From the NCBI RefSeq assembly GCF_011516945.1, contig NZ_WOTH01000009.1, positions 50,679 to 114,678 on the forward strand: a stretch of DNA of 64,000 bases. Reading direction: 5' to 3'. Numbering within the stretch: position 1 is the stretch's first letter; every line of letters starts with the position of its first letter. This stretch comes from Acetobacter estunensis (GTDB taxonomy: Bacteria; Pseudomonadota; Alphaproteobacteria; Acetobacterales; Acetobacteraceae). Shown here piece after piece: positions 47,267-54,629 of this stretch. Under the pieces are notes generated by a model. The model was not told the origin of the DNA. It did not search any database and worked only from the letters and a program-made list of their open reading frames with translations. The position numbers and the translations under genes are program-made.

Positions 47267-49015
47267 TTATGTAGCAGGCATGAGCGTCCGGGATTCCGCA
47301 GCCTTTTCGGGCTGCCGCGCCACGCGTTTCACAAGCCCTGCACGAAGCGCGTCGATGACATCCGACCACTCCCCCGGCACGCTTTGCCGGAAGATACGCA
47401 GGGTGGGATACCACGGGGTGTCGTCCCGTTCCTCCATCCAACGCCAACATCCATCGAAGCGTGACAGCATCCAGACCGGCAGGCCGAGTCCACCGGCAAG
47501 ATGTGCAACCGATGTATCGACACAAATCAGCAGATCAACGCCCATCAGCCGCGCGGCGGTGTCCTCGAAATCCCTCACGCCTGCCATGCCGTTCACCACC
47601 GGCAGGCTGGTGGTCTGCAACTGTCGCGCAGCCTCCCCCATCTGGAAACTGACGAACCGCACGCTCGCCACGCCAAAAAGTGGCGCCAGATCGTCCAGCG
47701 AAATGGAGCGGCGGCGATCCATGGCGTGGGAACGAACCTTGTGAGGACGCGGGTTTCCCGACCAGACGAGGCCGACAACCACATCTTCCGCACGCGGCTT
47801 TGCCAATTCCCGGACAAACTGTTTTCCCGCCTCAGCTTCGGACGGGGGCACGGACAGATACGGCCCGCGCGGAAGCTGTTCCGGGATCACGCCCAAACGA
47901 TAAGGCAGACTGGCAAGTGGACAATGATAATCGAAGGTCGCCGTCGTGGGGAAAAAGCTGGCCACCTCCGCCACGCCTTGCACGTGCTGAAACAACCGCC
48001 GAAGCTGTGGAGGCGCCTCCACGAACACATGCGCCCCTAACGCGGCGACAGATGTCGCAAAGCGGATAAACTGGAGAGAGTCTCCCAATCCCTGTTCGGT
48101 GTGAAGAAGAATCCGGCGTCCGTGCAGGTCTTCCCCTGTCCACAGAGGAGCCGGAATGTCTGCGCGTGGTGTCTGGCAATAGCGCCACCGGGATTCATAC
48201 GCCTCCCATCCCTTTTCCCATTGCCGCGATTTCAGCAACGCCATGGCCCGCGTAAATTCTGTCTTGGGATAGGCAGGCTGCACGCGAAGCGCTGCCTCGG
48301 CAGCCGCCACAGCGCCTGTGGAACGATTGAGCAGGATGAGAAGATGGCTGCGGTTATGCAGGGCGACCAGATTGTCCGGTTCCAGAGTGAGGGCTTTCTC
48401 TACCGCTGACAGCGCCTCTTCAAATCGCCCGACCAGTTCCAGCCCCACACTCAGGTCGAGATGACAGTTGGGATTGTCCGGGCTGCCTTCTGCTGCGCGC
48501 AAAAGAAGTTCCAAGGCACGTTGTGTCTGGGGTGTGGCGAGCAAAAGCCGCCCCAGTCTGTGGCAGGCCGATGGCTCTCCCGGCTCCAGTTCAAGAGCGC
48601 GGGTGTAGAACCGGATGGCGCGCTCCGTCTCTCCGATCCCTTCGAACGCCACACCGGCCGTAAAGAAGGACAGACTGGTTTCGGGCATTCGCCGTGCGCC
48701 GTTCTCCAGTTGTGACAGAGCTTCTTCCGCGCACCCCACCCGACTCAGTGCATGAGCGTACAGCAGCCGAAAAACGAAATGTTCCGAATGACGGCAACAT
48801 CGCACCAAAGGCGCCAGTGCCCGAACCGGGTGACCGAGCCGGAAGTGGGTGCGGGCCAATAACGACAACGCAATCGCATCATCGGGAGTGTGCGCGAGAT
48901 ACCGCAACACCTCCCGACGCATACGCACGAAATCCTCCACGAGTTCCAGCTTGCGACAGCGCGCGATAACGGCGTCCCGCTCAATGTGAGCGGCTGAATC
49001 GGGCTGGGGCGTCAT
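47267..49015 (-). CDS. TPR-repeat protein with C-terminal GT9/ADP-heptosyltransferase-like domain
   Basis: 582 residues, cytosolic. The N-terminal half (about 20-265) is a series of TPR-like helical hairpins, such as AIRFYTRALELEPGEPSACHRLGRLLL and ALSAVEKALTLEPDNLVALHNRSHLLI. After LWTGEDLHGRRILLHTEQGLGDSLQFIRFA the C-terminal half looks like a glycosyltransferase-B fold. VVGLVWSGNP, then DLLICVDTSVAHLAGGLGLPVWML is the donor-site pattern of heptosyltransferase-type enzymes. Such TPR-GT proteins are implicated in surface polysaccharide or protein glycosylation, but substrate is unknown. It ends close to the gltX start on the same strand. Confidence 0.82.
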   Translation of the reverse strand: MTPQPDSAAHIERDAVIARCRKLELVEDFVRMRREVLRYLAHTPDDAIALSLLARTHFRLGHPVRALAPLVRCCRHSEHFVFRLLYAHALSRVGCAEEALSQLENGARRMPETSLSFFTAGVAFEGIGETERAIRFYTRALELEPGEPSACHRLGRLLLATPQTQRALELLLRAAEGSPDNPNCHLDLSVGLELVGRFEEALSAVEKALTLEPDNLVALHNRSHLLILLNRSTGAVAAAEAALRVQPAYPKTEFTRAMALLKSRQWEKGWEAYESRWRYCQTPRADIPAPLWTGEDLHGRRILLHTEQGLGDSLQFIRFATSVAALGAHVFVEAPPQLRRLFQHVQGVAEVASFFPTTATFDYHCPLASLPYRLGVIPEQLPRGPYLSVPPSEAEAGKQFVRELAKPRAEDVVVGLVWSGNPRPHKVRSHAMDRRRSISLDDLAPLFGVASVRFVSFQMGEAARQLQTTSLPVVNGMAGVRDFEDTAARLMGVDLLICVDTSVAHLAGGLGLPVWMLSRFDGCWRWMEERDDTPWYPTLRIFRQSVPGEWSDVIDALRAGLVKRVARQPEKAAESRTLMPAT

Positions 49016-49212
49016 GGGCAGAAGATCCTCCTGCCTCTTTCCTGCCAGTCATATCTTAAAGCAGGCTTTCTCTGAGAGCCGGAAAACCCGCCGATGACAG
49101 GAAGGAATAATGTCCTCATGTTTTGCGGAGTTCCCCCAAACGGCATGACGCATTGACGGAGGCAAGCGGGCTGGCTACCGACAATCTGTTCCACCCAGCA
49201 GGATGCCTCACC

Positions 49213-49998
49213 ATGGATGCCCCGGTCTCACGGCCCCTTCCCCTTCGTGCGCGTGCAGAAGACCAACGCACGCAGCCCGAAGCCGGACCTGTCCCCACGA
49301 TCGTGCTGTCCCCCGAACAACGCACTCTTGTTGCCGGCATTGCCCAGTCGGTGCAGGTGTCAGCCAAGACGGTAATCTATGGTCAGGGCACCCATGCGGA
49401 GATGGTGTTTCTGGTGCGCAAAGGCCTCGTGCGCATCACCCATCAACTGGAAGATGGTCGCAGTCAGGTTCTCGCTTTTCACTGGCCGGGCGATCCGTTC
49501 GGCCTGTTCGAGAACGACGCCTATCTGAATGAAGCCACAGCTCTGACAGACTGCGAACTGGAACGGTTCCGTCTGTCCGATCTGCGCGATCTGTTCACGA
49601 AAGATCCCCAGCTTCAGAGCGCCTTTCTGATTGGCGCAGTGGCGGAGTTACGCATGAACCAGCGTCATCTTCTGCTGGTGACGCATCGTCCCATTCTCAA
49701 ACGCGTGGCAGGCTTTGTGATCGAGTGCTGCCGCCAGCCCGAATGTTACAATGCCTCCACTGGCATCCTGACGCTCATTATGGATCGTTCGGACATCGCC
49801 GACTATCTGGGCACCACTGTGGAGACGGTCAGTCGCGCGCTGGGCGTGCTGGAAAACCGCAAGCTCATCATGCGACGTGACGCCCGTCACGTTCATCCCG
49901 ATCTTACCGGACTGAAGCGGCTACTGATCAGCCCGGAAGCCGAAGCGACGGGAAGAATCGATATCCCGTCCCTCCCTCTCAGTCCTCGCTGTCCGTAA
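49213..49998 (+). CDS. CRP/FNR family transcriptional regulator
   Basis: 261 residues from ATG 49213, with AGGA a suitable distance upstream. The sensor domain (about 35-150) has GQGTHAEMVFLVRKGLVRI and GDPFGLFENDAYLNEATALTDCELERF. The HTH (about 195-225) reads DRSDIADYLGTTVETVSRALGVLENRKLI, with the E-T-V-S-R recognition helix of FNR/FixK types. No N-terminal cysteine cluster is present, so it is not a [4Fe-4S] FNR. It could be FixK-, Dnr- or cAMP-type; the effector is unknown. It is divergent from the TPR gene and overlaps the end of the next, convergent gene by 20 bp. Confidence 0.88.
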   Translation: MDAPVSRPLPLRARAEDQRTQPEAGPVPTIVLSPEQRTLVAGIAQSVQVSAKTVIYGQGTHAEMVFLVRKGLVRITHQLEDGRSQVLAFHWPGDPFGLFENDAYLNEATALTDCELERFRLSDLRDLFTKDPQLQSAFLIGAVAELRMNQRHLLLVTHRPILKRVAGFVIECCRQPECYNASTGILTLIMDRSDIADYLGTTVETVSRALGVLENRKLIMRRDARHVHPDLTGLKRLLISPEAEATGRIDIPSLPLSPRCP

Positions 49999-50392
49999 AG
50001 ATTTCATCCTCTTCATCGATCAGACGACGCGGATCGAGCGCGCGCCAGTCACGGTCCATCCGCGTGGCGGGATGTTCAACGAAATCGTTGAGTTCGGTGG
50101 ACGACTTCCATCCGTCCTCACCCGCATCGAGCACTTCCGCGTTCTCACCATAAGCGAACCACGCCTGTAGCGTCTCGCGGGATGACGCGCCCGGCACCCG
50201 GCACCGCTCGATGCTGTCGCGCACATAGGCCCGCGCGAAGGCGTTGGCATGGGCAATGTCGTGAAAACCCTTCACGTCTTCAACTATATTGTCCTCCGCA
50301 CCGCCCGAAAGATCGAGAATACGAACGACGAATCCGCCTTTGTCATCCTGCGCGTCCGGGGTTTCGTCATGGGCGTGTTCGGTGTTCGTCAT
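49979..50392 (-). CDS. Acidic hypothetical protein
   Basis: 137 residues from ATG 50392 (GTG 50398 would add two). Not recognised. It is strongly acidic with a run of Asp/Glu at both ends. The middle, FVVRILDLSGGAEDNIVEDVKGFHDIAHANAFARAYVRDSIERCR, looks like a compact alpha/beta fold with a helix. No membrane helix or signal peptide. The 3' end overlaps the 3' end of the CRP/FNR gene by 20 bp tail-to-tail. It precedes the nicotinate phosphoribosyltransferase gene's stop in the opposite order (same strand, downstream). Confidence 0.65.
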   Translation of the reverse strand: MTNTEHAHDETPDAQDDKGGFVVRILDLSGGAEDNIVEDVKGFHDIAHANAFARAYVRDSIERCRVPGASSRETLQAWFAYGENAEVLDAGEDGWKSSTELNDFVEHPATRMDRDWRALDPRRLIDEEDEIFTDSED

Positions 50393-50427
50393 CGGCACTC
50401 TCTGAAAGAAAGAATAAGGCTGCGATC

Positions 50428-51663
50428 TCAGGGATGGAGGAGCCGGCGGCGGCTTTCCTCGGCGCGGCGCATGGAGGGAAGCAAGAACTCACGCCCCACT
50501 TTCACGCTCTCCACCCCGGCATAGGTCACGATGTCCGCCGTGGCATACGTTTCGTTCCACAGCTTGGGGATAAAGGAACCCGTCCCTACCACGTCAATAG
50601 GAGCACTGGCATCCGCCATACTGGCGCATTTCGTCACACCGAAACCTGACGAGACCACGATCTTCACTTTCTCGAAGCCTGCCGCGTCCAAGGTCTCGCG
50701 CATATGCCAGATGGCGGCGGCCGAAACGCCCGTGCCGATCAGATTGCGCAACTCGCTCTCAGAGCGGTAGCGGCGGATGGCATCGGGCACGTACCGATCC
50801 AGAACGGCATAGGATTCCTGCGGGTCCAGCCCTTCCATGAAACGCCCGCCATGCGTATCCAGTCGCAGCGCCACGCGCCCCTGCGCCGCCAGTTCGGAGA
50901 AGCGGCGACACACAGCCAGACCGTCCGTGATCTCGCGCCCATAGTAATCCACCAGCACCACGAGATCGCTGTCCGGATAGACTTCGTGGAACATGGACGC
51001 GGCGCGCAGCGTGGACCCGGCGTAACCGATCAGCGCGTGCGGCATGGTGCCGTAGCCGTGGTCCTGTCCGAAATATACCGCTGTCGCGTCATTCGCTCCG
51101 CCGACGAAGCCCACAGCCCCCTCACGCTGGGCGGCCCGACTGCCGACGGACGCGCCATAGGCCATCAGTTCCTGCATCTCGTAGCCCGCGCAGTGCCGGG
51201 CTTCCATGGCCAGAAACTGTGCCTTGGGCAGGGAAAGGGCCATCTGATAGGCCCGGTGCGCTGCCACGCAGCACGGACCGAGTTTCTGGAGAACGAGCGT
51301 TTCCAGATCCACAAGATGGGAAAAGAACCCCGTGATGTAGAGCAGAGGCTCGCCCGCTCCCACCCATTCGCCTTCGGTGAACACCGGCTCGACAAGGATC
51401 TCGATCCCACGTTCCCGCGCAATATTGGCAAGCCATGTTTCCACCATAGCCGTGGCCGACAGCACCGGACGACGGATGAAGACAGCATACGTCACCACAC
51501 AATCCCCAAAACGGGAGACAATGTCTTTCGTGCGGTTGAAGTAGCTGTCGGTGCGTGCCCGGATGGCGGCGTCATCAATCGGGGCCGCACAGAGCGACCC
51601 GGCGACACCAAGCGCCGTGTTCGGTGATGGAGCTTTTGGAGAGGGCTGACTGGAACGGGACAT
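50428..51663 (-). CDS. pncB: Nicotinate phosphoribosyltransferase
   Basis: Joins nicotinate and PRPP to make nicotinate mononucleotide for NAD salvage. 411 residues. The N-terminal part has DSYFNRTKDIVSRFGDCVVTYAVFIRRP. GFVGGANDATAVYFGQDHGYGTMPHALIGY contains the substrate-side His region. VDYYGREITDGLAVC, RLDTHGGRFMEGLDPQESYAVL and KVKIVVSSGFGVTKCASMADASAPIDVVGTGSFIP match the phosphate-binding C-terminal barrel. It could be one of the bacterial NAPRTase subtypes distinct from E. coli PncB. Between aroG and the acidic hypothetical gene, all minus strand. Confidence 0.88.
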   Translation of the reverse strand: MSRSSQPSPKAPSPNTALGVAGSLCAAPIDDAAIRARTDSYFNRTKDIVSRFGDCVVTYAVFIRRPVLSATAMVETWLANIARERGIEILVEPVFTEGEWVGAGEPLLYITGFFSHLVDLETLVLQKLGPCCVAAHRAYQMALSLPKAQFLAMEARHCAGYEMQELMAYGASVGSRAAQREGAVGFVGGANDATAVYFGQDHGYGTMPHALIGYAGSTLRAASMFHEVYPDSDLVVLVDYYGREITDGLAVCRRFSELAAQGRVALRLDTHGGRFMEGLDPQESYAVLDRYVPDAIRRYRSESELRNLIGTGVSAAAIWHMRETLDAAGFEKVKIVVSSGFGVTKCASMADASAPIDVVGTGSFIPKLWNETYATADIVTYAGVESVKVGREFLLPSMRRAEESRRRLLHP

Positions 51664-51772
51664 CTCTGCCGTCCTTTTACTCTGGCTCCGTCATGCGGAG
51701 GAATGCCGTATCAGGACGCAGGATGGCGCAGAGGACAACCCCGTCGCAGGCATCACAAAAGACGGAACAGGA

Positions 51773-51810
51773 ACCCGCCGGTGGCAGCGCATGCGCCTCC
51801 CCCGGCGGGT
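51773..51810 (-). terminator. Hairpin after aroG
   Basis: ACCCGCCGG (51773-51781) and CCGGCGGGT (51802-51810) are perfect complements, 13 bp past the aroG stop on the minus strand, with additional GCGCATGCGC self-complementarity in the loop. The following minus-strand bases are TCCTGTTCC, so it is a plausible terminator without a full T-run. Confidence 0.55.
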
Positions 51811-51822
51811 ATCCCTCGTCGA

Positions 51823-53241
51823 TCAGGCTTCGGAAACGAGTGAGTGGGCACGCCCCTTGAGCTCTTCCGCCATGAGGAACGCCAGTTCCAGCGACTGCTC
51901 CGCGTTCAGGCGCGGATCGCAGAACGTCTCATACCGCTCGCCCAGATCATTCTCCGTGAGCTGGTGCGCGCCGCCCACGCATTCCGTCACGTTCTGACCG
52001 GTCATTTCCATGTGAACGCCGCCCGGCGACACGCCTTCGTTGGTCAGGATGTCAAAGAATCCCTGCACCTCGGAGAGAATCGCCTCGAACGAACGCGTCT
52101 TCACCTTGCTTGCAGTCGAGATGGTGTTGCCATGCATCGGGTCGGACACCCATGTCACGGTGCGACCCGTTCCCTTCACCGCCTGCACCAGCGCTGGCAG
52201 GTGATCGCGGATTTTGGAGGCGCCCATACGCGAGATCAGTGTGATGCGTCCGGCTTCGTCCTCTGGGTTGAGGATTTCAAGCAGCTTCTCCAGATCCCCG
52301 ATCTGTGTCGTCGGACCGACCTTGATGCCGATCGGGTTACGCACACCACGCAGGAACTCCACATGCGCGCCCTCCGGCTGGCGGGTGCGATCCCCGATCC
52401 ACAGGAAGTGAGCGGAGCAGTCATACCACTCGCCCGAAGTGGAATCGATGCGGGTCAGGGCCTGTTCATAAGGCAGCAAGAGCGCCTCATGGGACGTGTA
52501 GAACTCCGTCTCATCGATCTGCGGAGCGCTCGTGGCGTTCAGGCCACAGGCCGACATGAAGGAAAGTGTCTCATCGATGCGTTCAGCCAGCGCGCGATAA
52601 CGCTCGGCCAGCGGCGAACGCTCGACAAAGCCAAGATTCCAGCGATTGACGCGGTGCAGGTTGGCATAACCGCCACGCGAGAACGCACGCACCAGATTGA
52701 GGATTCCGGCCGACTGGAAGTAGCCGGTCTCCATGCGCACGGGATCGGGCACGCGGTCTTCCGCCGTGAAGGCCGGTCCATTGATGATGTCGCCACGATA
52801 GGACGGCAGCGACACATCGCCCACCGTCTCCATGTCGGACGAGCGCGGCTTGGCGAACTGCCCGGCCATGCGACCGATCTTCACCACCGGCACCTTGGCG
52901 CCGAAGGTCAGCACCACGGACATCTGAAGCAGCACGCGGAACGTGTCGCGGACGATATCGGCCGAGAACTCGGAGAAGCTTTCCGCGCAGGCGCCCCCTT
53001 GCAGAACGAAGGCCCGACCGGCTGCGGCTTCTGCCAGATGGGCGCGCAGACGACGCGCCTCCCCCGCAAAGACCAGCGGCGGATAGCGGTGCAGGCGTCC
53101 CTCGACGGCTTTCAGCGCCGCTTCGTCCGGATAGGACGGCACCTGCCTGATGGGAAACGAGCGCCAGCTCTCCGGCGACCAGTTGGCAACCACGGGAGCG
53201 GCTGTCTGAATCGGAGCGGAGCGGGTGAGCATGACACTCAT
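51823..53241 (-). CDS. aroG: 3-deoxy-7-phosphoheptulonate synthase, class II
   Basis: First enzyme of the shikimate pathway, condensing PEP with erythrose 4-phosphate. Plant-like class II type, 472 residues from ATG 53241, with AGGAA seven bases upstream. Markers: [109 protein letters not shown] and [22 protein letters not shown], with the metal-binding Cys, His and Glu residues in place. [13 protein letters not shown] is near the C-terminus. It has a structured leader (see hairpins and uORF). Confidence 0.95.
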   Translation of the reverse strand: MSVMLTRSAPIQTAAPVVANWSPESWRSFPIRQVPSYPDEAALKAVEGRLHRYPPLVFAGEARRLRAHLAEAAAGRAFVLQGGACAESFSEFSADIVRDTFRVLLQMSVVLTFGAKVPVVKIGRMAGQFAKPRSSDMETVGDVSLPSYRGDIINGPAFTAEDRVPDPVRMETGYFQSAGILNLVRAFSRGGYANLHRVNRWNLGFVERSPLAERYRALAERIDETLSFMSACGLNATSAPQIDETEFYTSHEALLLPYEQALTRIDSTSGEWYDCSAHFLWIGDRTRQPEGAHVEFLRGVRNPIGIKVGPTTQIGDLEKLLEILNPEDEAGRITLISRMGASKIRDHLPALVQAVKGTGRTVTWVSDPMHGNTISTASKVKTRSFEAILSEVQGFFDILTNEGVSPGGVHMEMTGQNVTECVGGAHQLTENDLGERYETFCDPRLNAEQSLELAFLMAEELKGRAHSLVSEA

Positions 53242-53300
53242 GGTCGGTTCCTGTCGTCTTGGCCAAGTTTTCTGAGCCTTGGCCGTGTCTTTACACACAT
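53238..53300 (-). other. Possible 20-codon leader ORF overlapping the aroG start
   Basis: ATG 53300 opens a frame encoding [20 protein letters not shown], whose TGA (53240-53238) overlaps the aroG ATG as ATGA. It spans a second hairpin (GGCCAAG/CTTGGCC, 53261-53284). It has no aromatic residues and no clear ribosome binding site, so a classical aromatic attenuator is not supported. Confidence 0.25.
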
Positions 53301-53307
53301 GATGAAA

Positions 53308-53331
53308 CGGACCCGTCACGCGACGGGTCCG
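53308..53331 (-). promoter_or_regulatory. Strong hairpin in the aroG 5' region
   Basis: CGGACCCGTC and GACGGGTCCG form a perfect 10-bp stem with loop ACGC. On the minus strand TTTCATC follows. It could be an attenuator or leader element of aroG, or a terminator for transcription arriving from the CRISPR array, which is read in the same direction. Confidence 0.45.
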
Positions 53332-53618
53332 GGAGTATGCCGAAGTTCAGGGTGGAGTGCAAAGAGTGGGGCACAAACGTCTGCGCAACCGGAGGCAGGA
53401 CAAGTTGAGTGATCTGTCTCAAAATGCGGAGAGCAGAGCCATGCGGGCAGGACCTCCCGAGAACCCTGCATTGCGCCCCTTGGGAGGTGGCTACGGCGGA
53501 GAGAATATCACCGTGTCACCACATAGCTCTGCTTTCATGATGCCCATGAGAACGACTTATGCCCTCCAATAATTGTTGGTATCTCGACCGTTCCAGTCCG
53601 GGGATTATCCACGCGGAT
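53332..53618. other. Non-coding stretch between aroG leader and CRISPR array
   Basis: No gene could be supported. Short open frames of up to about 70 codons exist, but they lack ribosome binding sites and family resemblance. A promoter for aroG on the minus strand is expected here; no convincing -35/-10 pair was found. Confidence 0.4.
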
Positions 53619-53769
53619 CGGTTCACCCCCGCGTGTGCGGGGAACACTGCGTCTGACTGCCTCCCGGTCGAGGTCTTTACGGTTCATCCCCGCGTCTGCG
53701 GGGAACACGGAGTCGGCACGATCTGCATGGACGGCCAGAACGGTTCATCCCCGCGTCTGCGGGGAACAC
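53619..53769 (-). CRISPR. Minimal type I-E CRISPR array: three 29-bp repeats, two 32-bp spacers
   Basis: Repeats at 53619-53647, 53680-53708 and 53741-53769 read CGGTTCATCCCCGCGTCTGC then GGGGAACAC on the plus strand; the first differs at three positions (CACC, TG). Spacers of exactly 32 bp lie at 53648-53679 and 53709-53740. Repeat sequence, length and spacer length match subtype I-E. By analogy with E. coli, the array is transcribed on the minus strand, with the leader to the right (AT-rich 53770-53815) and the degenerate repeat at the far end. No cas genes are in the window. Confidence 0.92.
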
Positions 53770-53928
53770 TCTTCCTGAAACCCATTGATTTCAAAGAACA
53801 ATAAGGCAGGTCAAAAATCCACCAACCCAAAACGCCTTACGGCCAACCTTTCTTACCCACGTAACAAAGGCCGCCGCAAGCCACCTTGAAGCCAATCTTG
53901 TTCACCTGACACTTCCTACGAAAACGGC
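53770..53928 (-). other. Probable CRISPR leader and non-coding region
   Basis: AT-rich sequence next to the intact terminal repeat, including TTGATTTCAAAGAACAATAA near 53787 on the plus strand. On the transcribed strand it reads as an AT-rich leader ending 5' of the first repeat. The rest, up to the ndk hairpin, shows no gene. Confidence 0.5.
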
Positions 53929-53958
53929 CGCTGAGGAGAACATGGCTCTCACTCAGCG
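53929..53958 (-). terminator. Candidate terminator for ndk
   Basis: CGCTGAG (53929-53935) and CTCAGCG (53952-53958) form a 7-bp stem, with GAG/CTC pairing possible in the loop. On the minus strand GGCCGTTTTCG follows. It lies about 60 bp after the ndk stop. Confidence 0.4.
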
Positions 53959-54020
53959 ACCGTCCCGCATTCTATCGTCCAGACCGGAGAAGCTCCGGCC
54001 CGTCAGAAACCACCCTCAGA

Positions 54021-54443
54021 TCAGGGCAGGATTTCCGTCTCGGCGAAGAAAAAGCGGATCTCGTTGGCGGCGTTCTCGGCGCTGTCGGAACCGTGGACCG
54101 AGTTGGCCTCGATGCTCTCGGCGAACTGAGCGCGGATCGTCTTCGGCTCGGCCTTTTTCGGATCGGTCGCGCCCATCACCTCACGGTTCTTGGCCACGGC
54201 GTTCTCGCCTTCGAGAACCTGCACGACCACGGGGCCGGACGTCATGAAGGAGACGAGATCGCCGTAGAACGGGCGCTCCATGTGCACGGCGTAGAATGCG
54301 CCGGCCTGTGCGGGCGTGAGCTGCACGCGCTTCTGGGCGACGATGCGCAGGCCGTTGTCTTCGAACACGGCATTGATCTTGCCGGTCAGGTTGCGGCGCG
54401 TGGCATCGGGCTTGATGATGGAAAGGGTACGTTCAACGGCCAT
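54021..54443 (-). CDS. ndk: Nucleoside diphosphate kinase
   Basis: Transfers the gamma phosphate from ATP to other nucleoside diphosphates through a phospho-histidine. 140 residues from ATG 54443 ([14 protein letters not shown]), the usual length. Motifs: [14 protein letters not shown] at the start, [36 protein letters not shown] and the catalytic [16 protein letters not shown] with His near residue 117. A GAG-type ribosome site precedes the start. It is divergent from the ABC-F gene. Confidence 0.97.
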   Translation of the reverse strand: MAVERTLSIIKPDATRRNLTGKINAVFEDNGLRIVAQKRVQLTPAQAGAFYAVHMERPFYGDLVSFMTSGPVVVQVLEGENAVAKNREVMGATDPKKAEPKTIRAQFAESIEANSVHGSDSAENAANEIRFFFAETEILP

Positions 54444-54629
54444 GTTCGGCTCCCTCGTTTGGTCTGTCGCTCCGCGTTGCGCGAAACGGAGCGCGGGCAA
54501 GCCCGCAGCTGAGGCTCATCTAGAGCATTCTCGCGTCTTCGGGTAGGGCTTTGGAAGGACGGATGCTATGGAACGGCCCGGAGGGCTACGCGCCCCTCCC
54601 CTTTTCCTCGATCCGACGCGAGAGTTCCG

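Noticed and set aside
53241..53319. N-terminal extension of aroG starting at GTG 53319
   Set aside because: It would pass through the strong leader hairpin and lacks a ribosome site, while ATG 53241 has AGGAA at good spacing.
51844..53412. A 522-codon plus-strand frame opposite aroG
   Set aside because: aroG on the minus strand has complete class II DAHP synthase motifs; the opposite frame shows none.
53357..53572. 71-codon frame between aroG and the CRISPR array
   Set aside because: No ribosome site, no hydrophobic or conserved pattern, and unusual composition; most likely non-coding.
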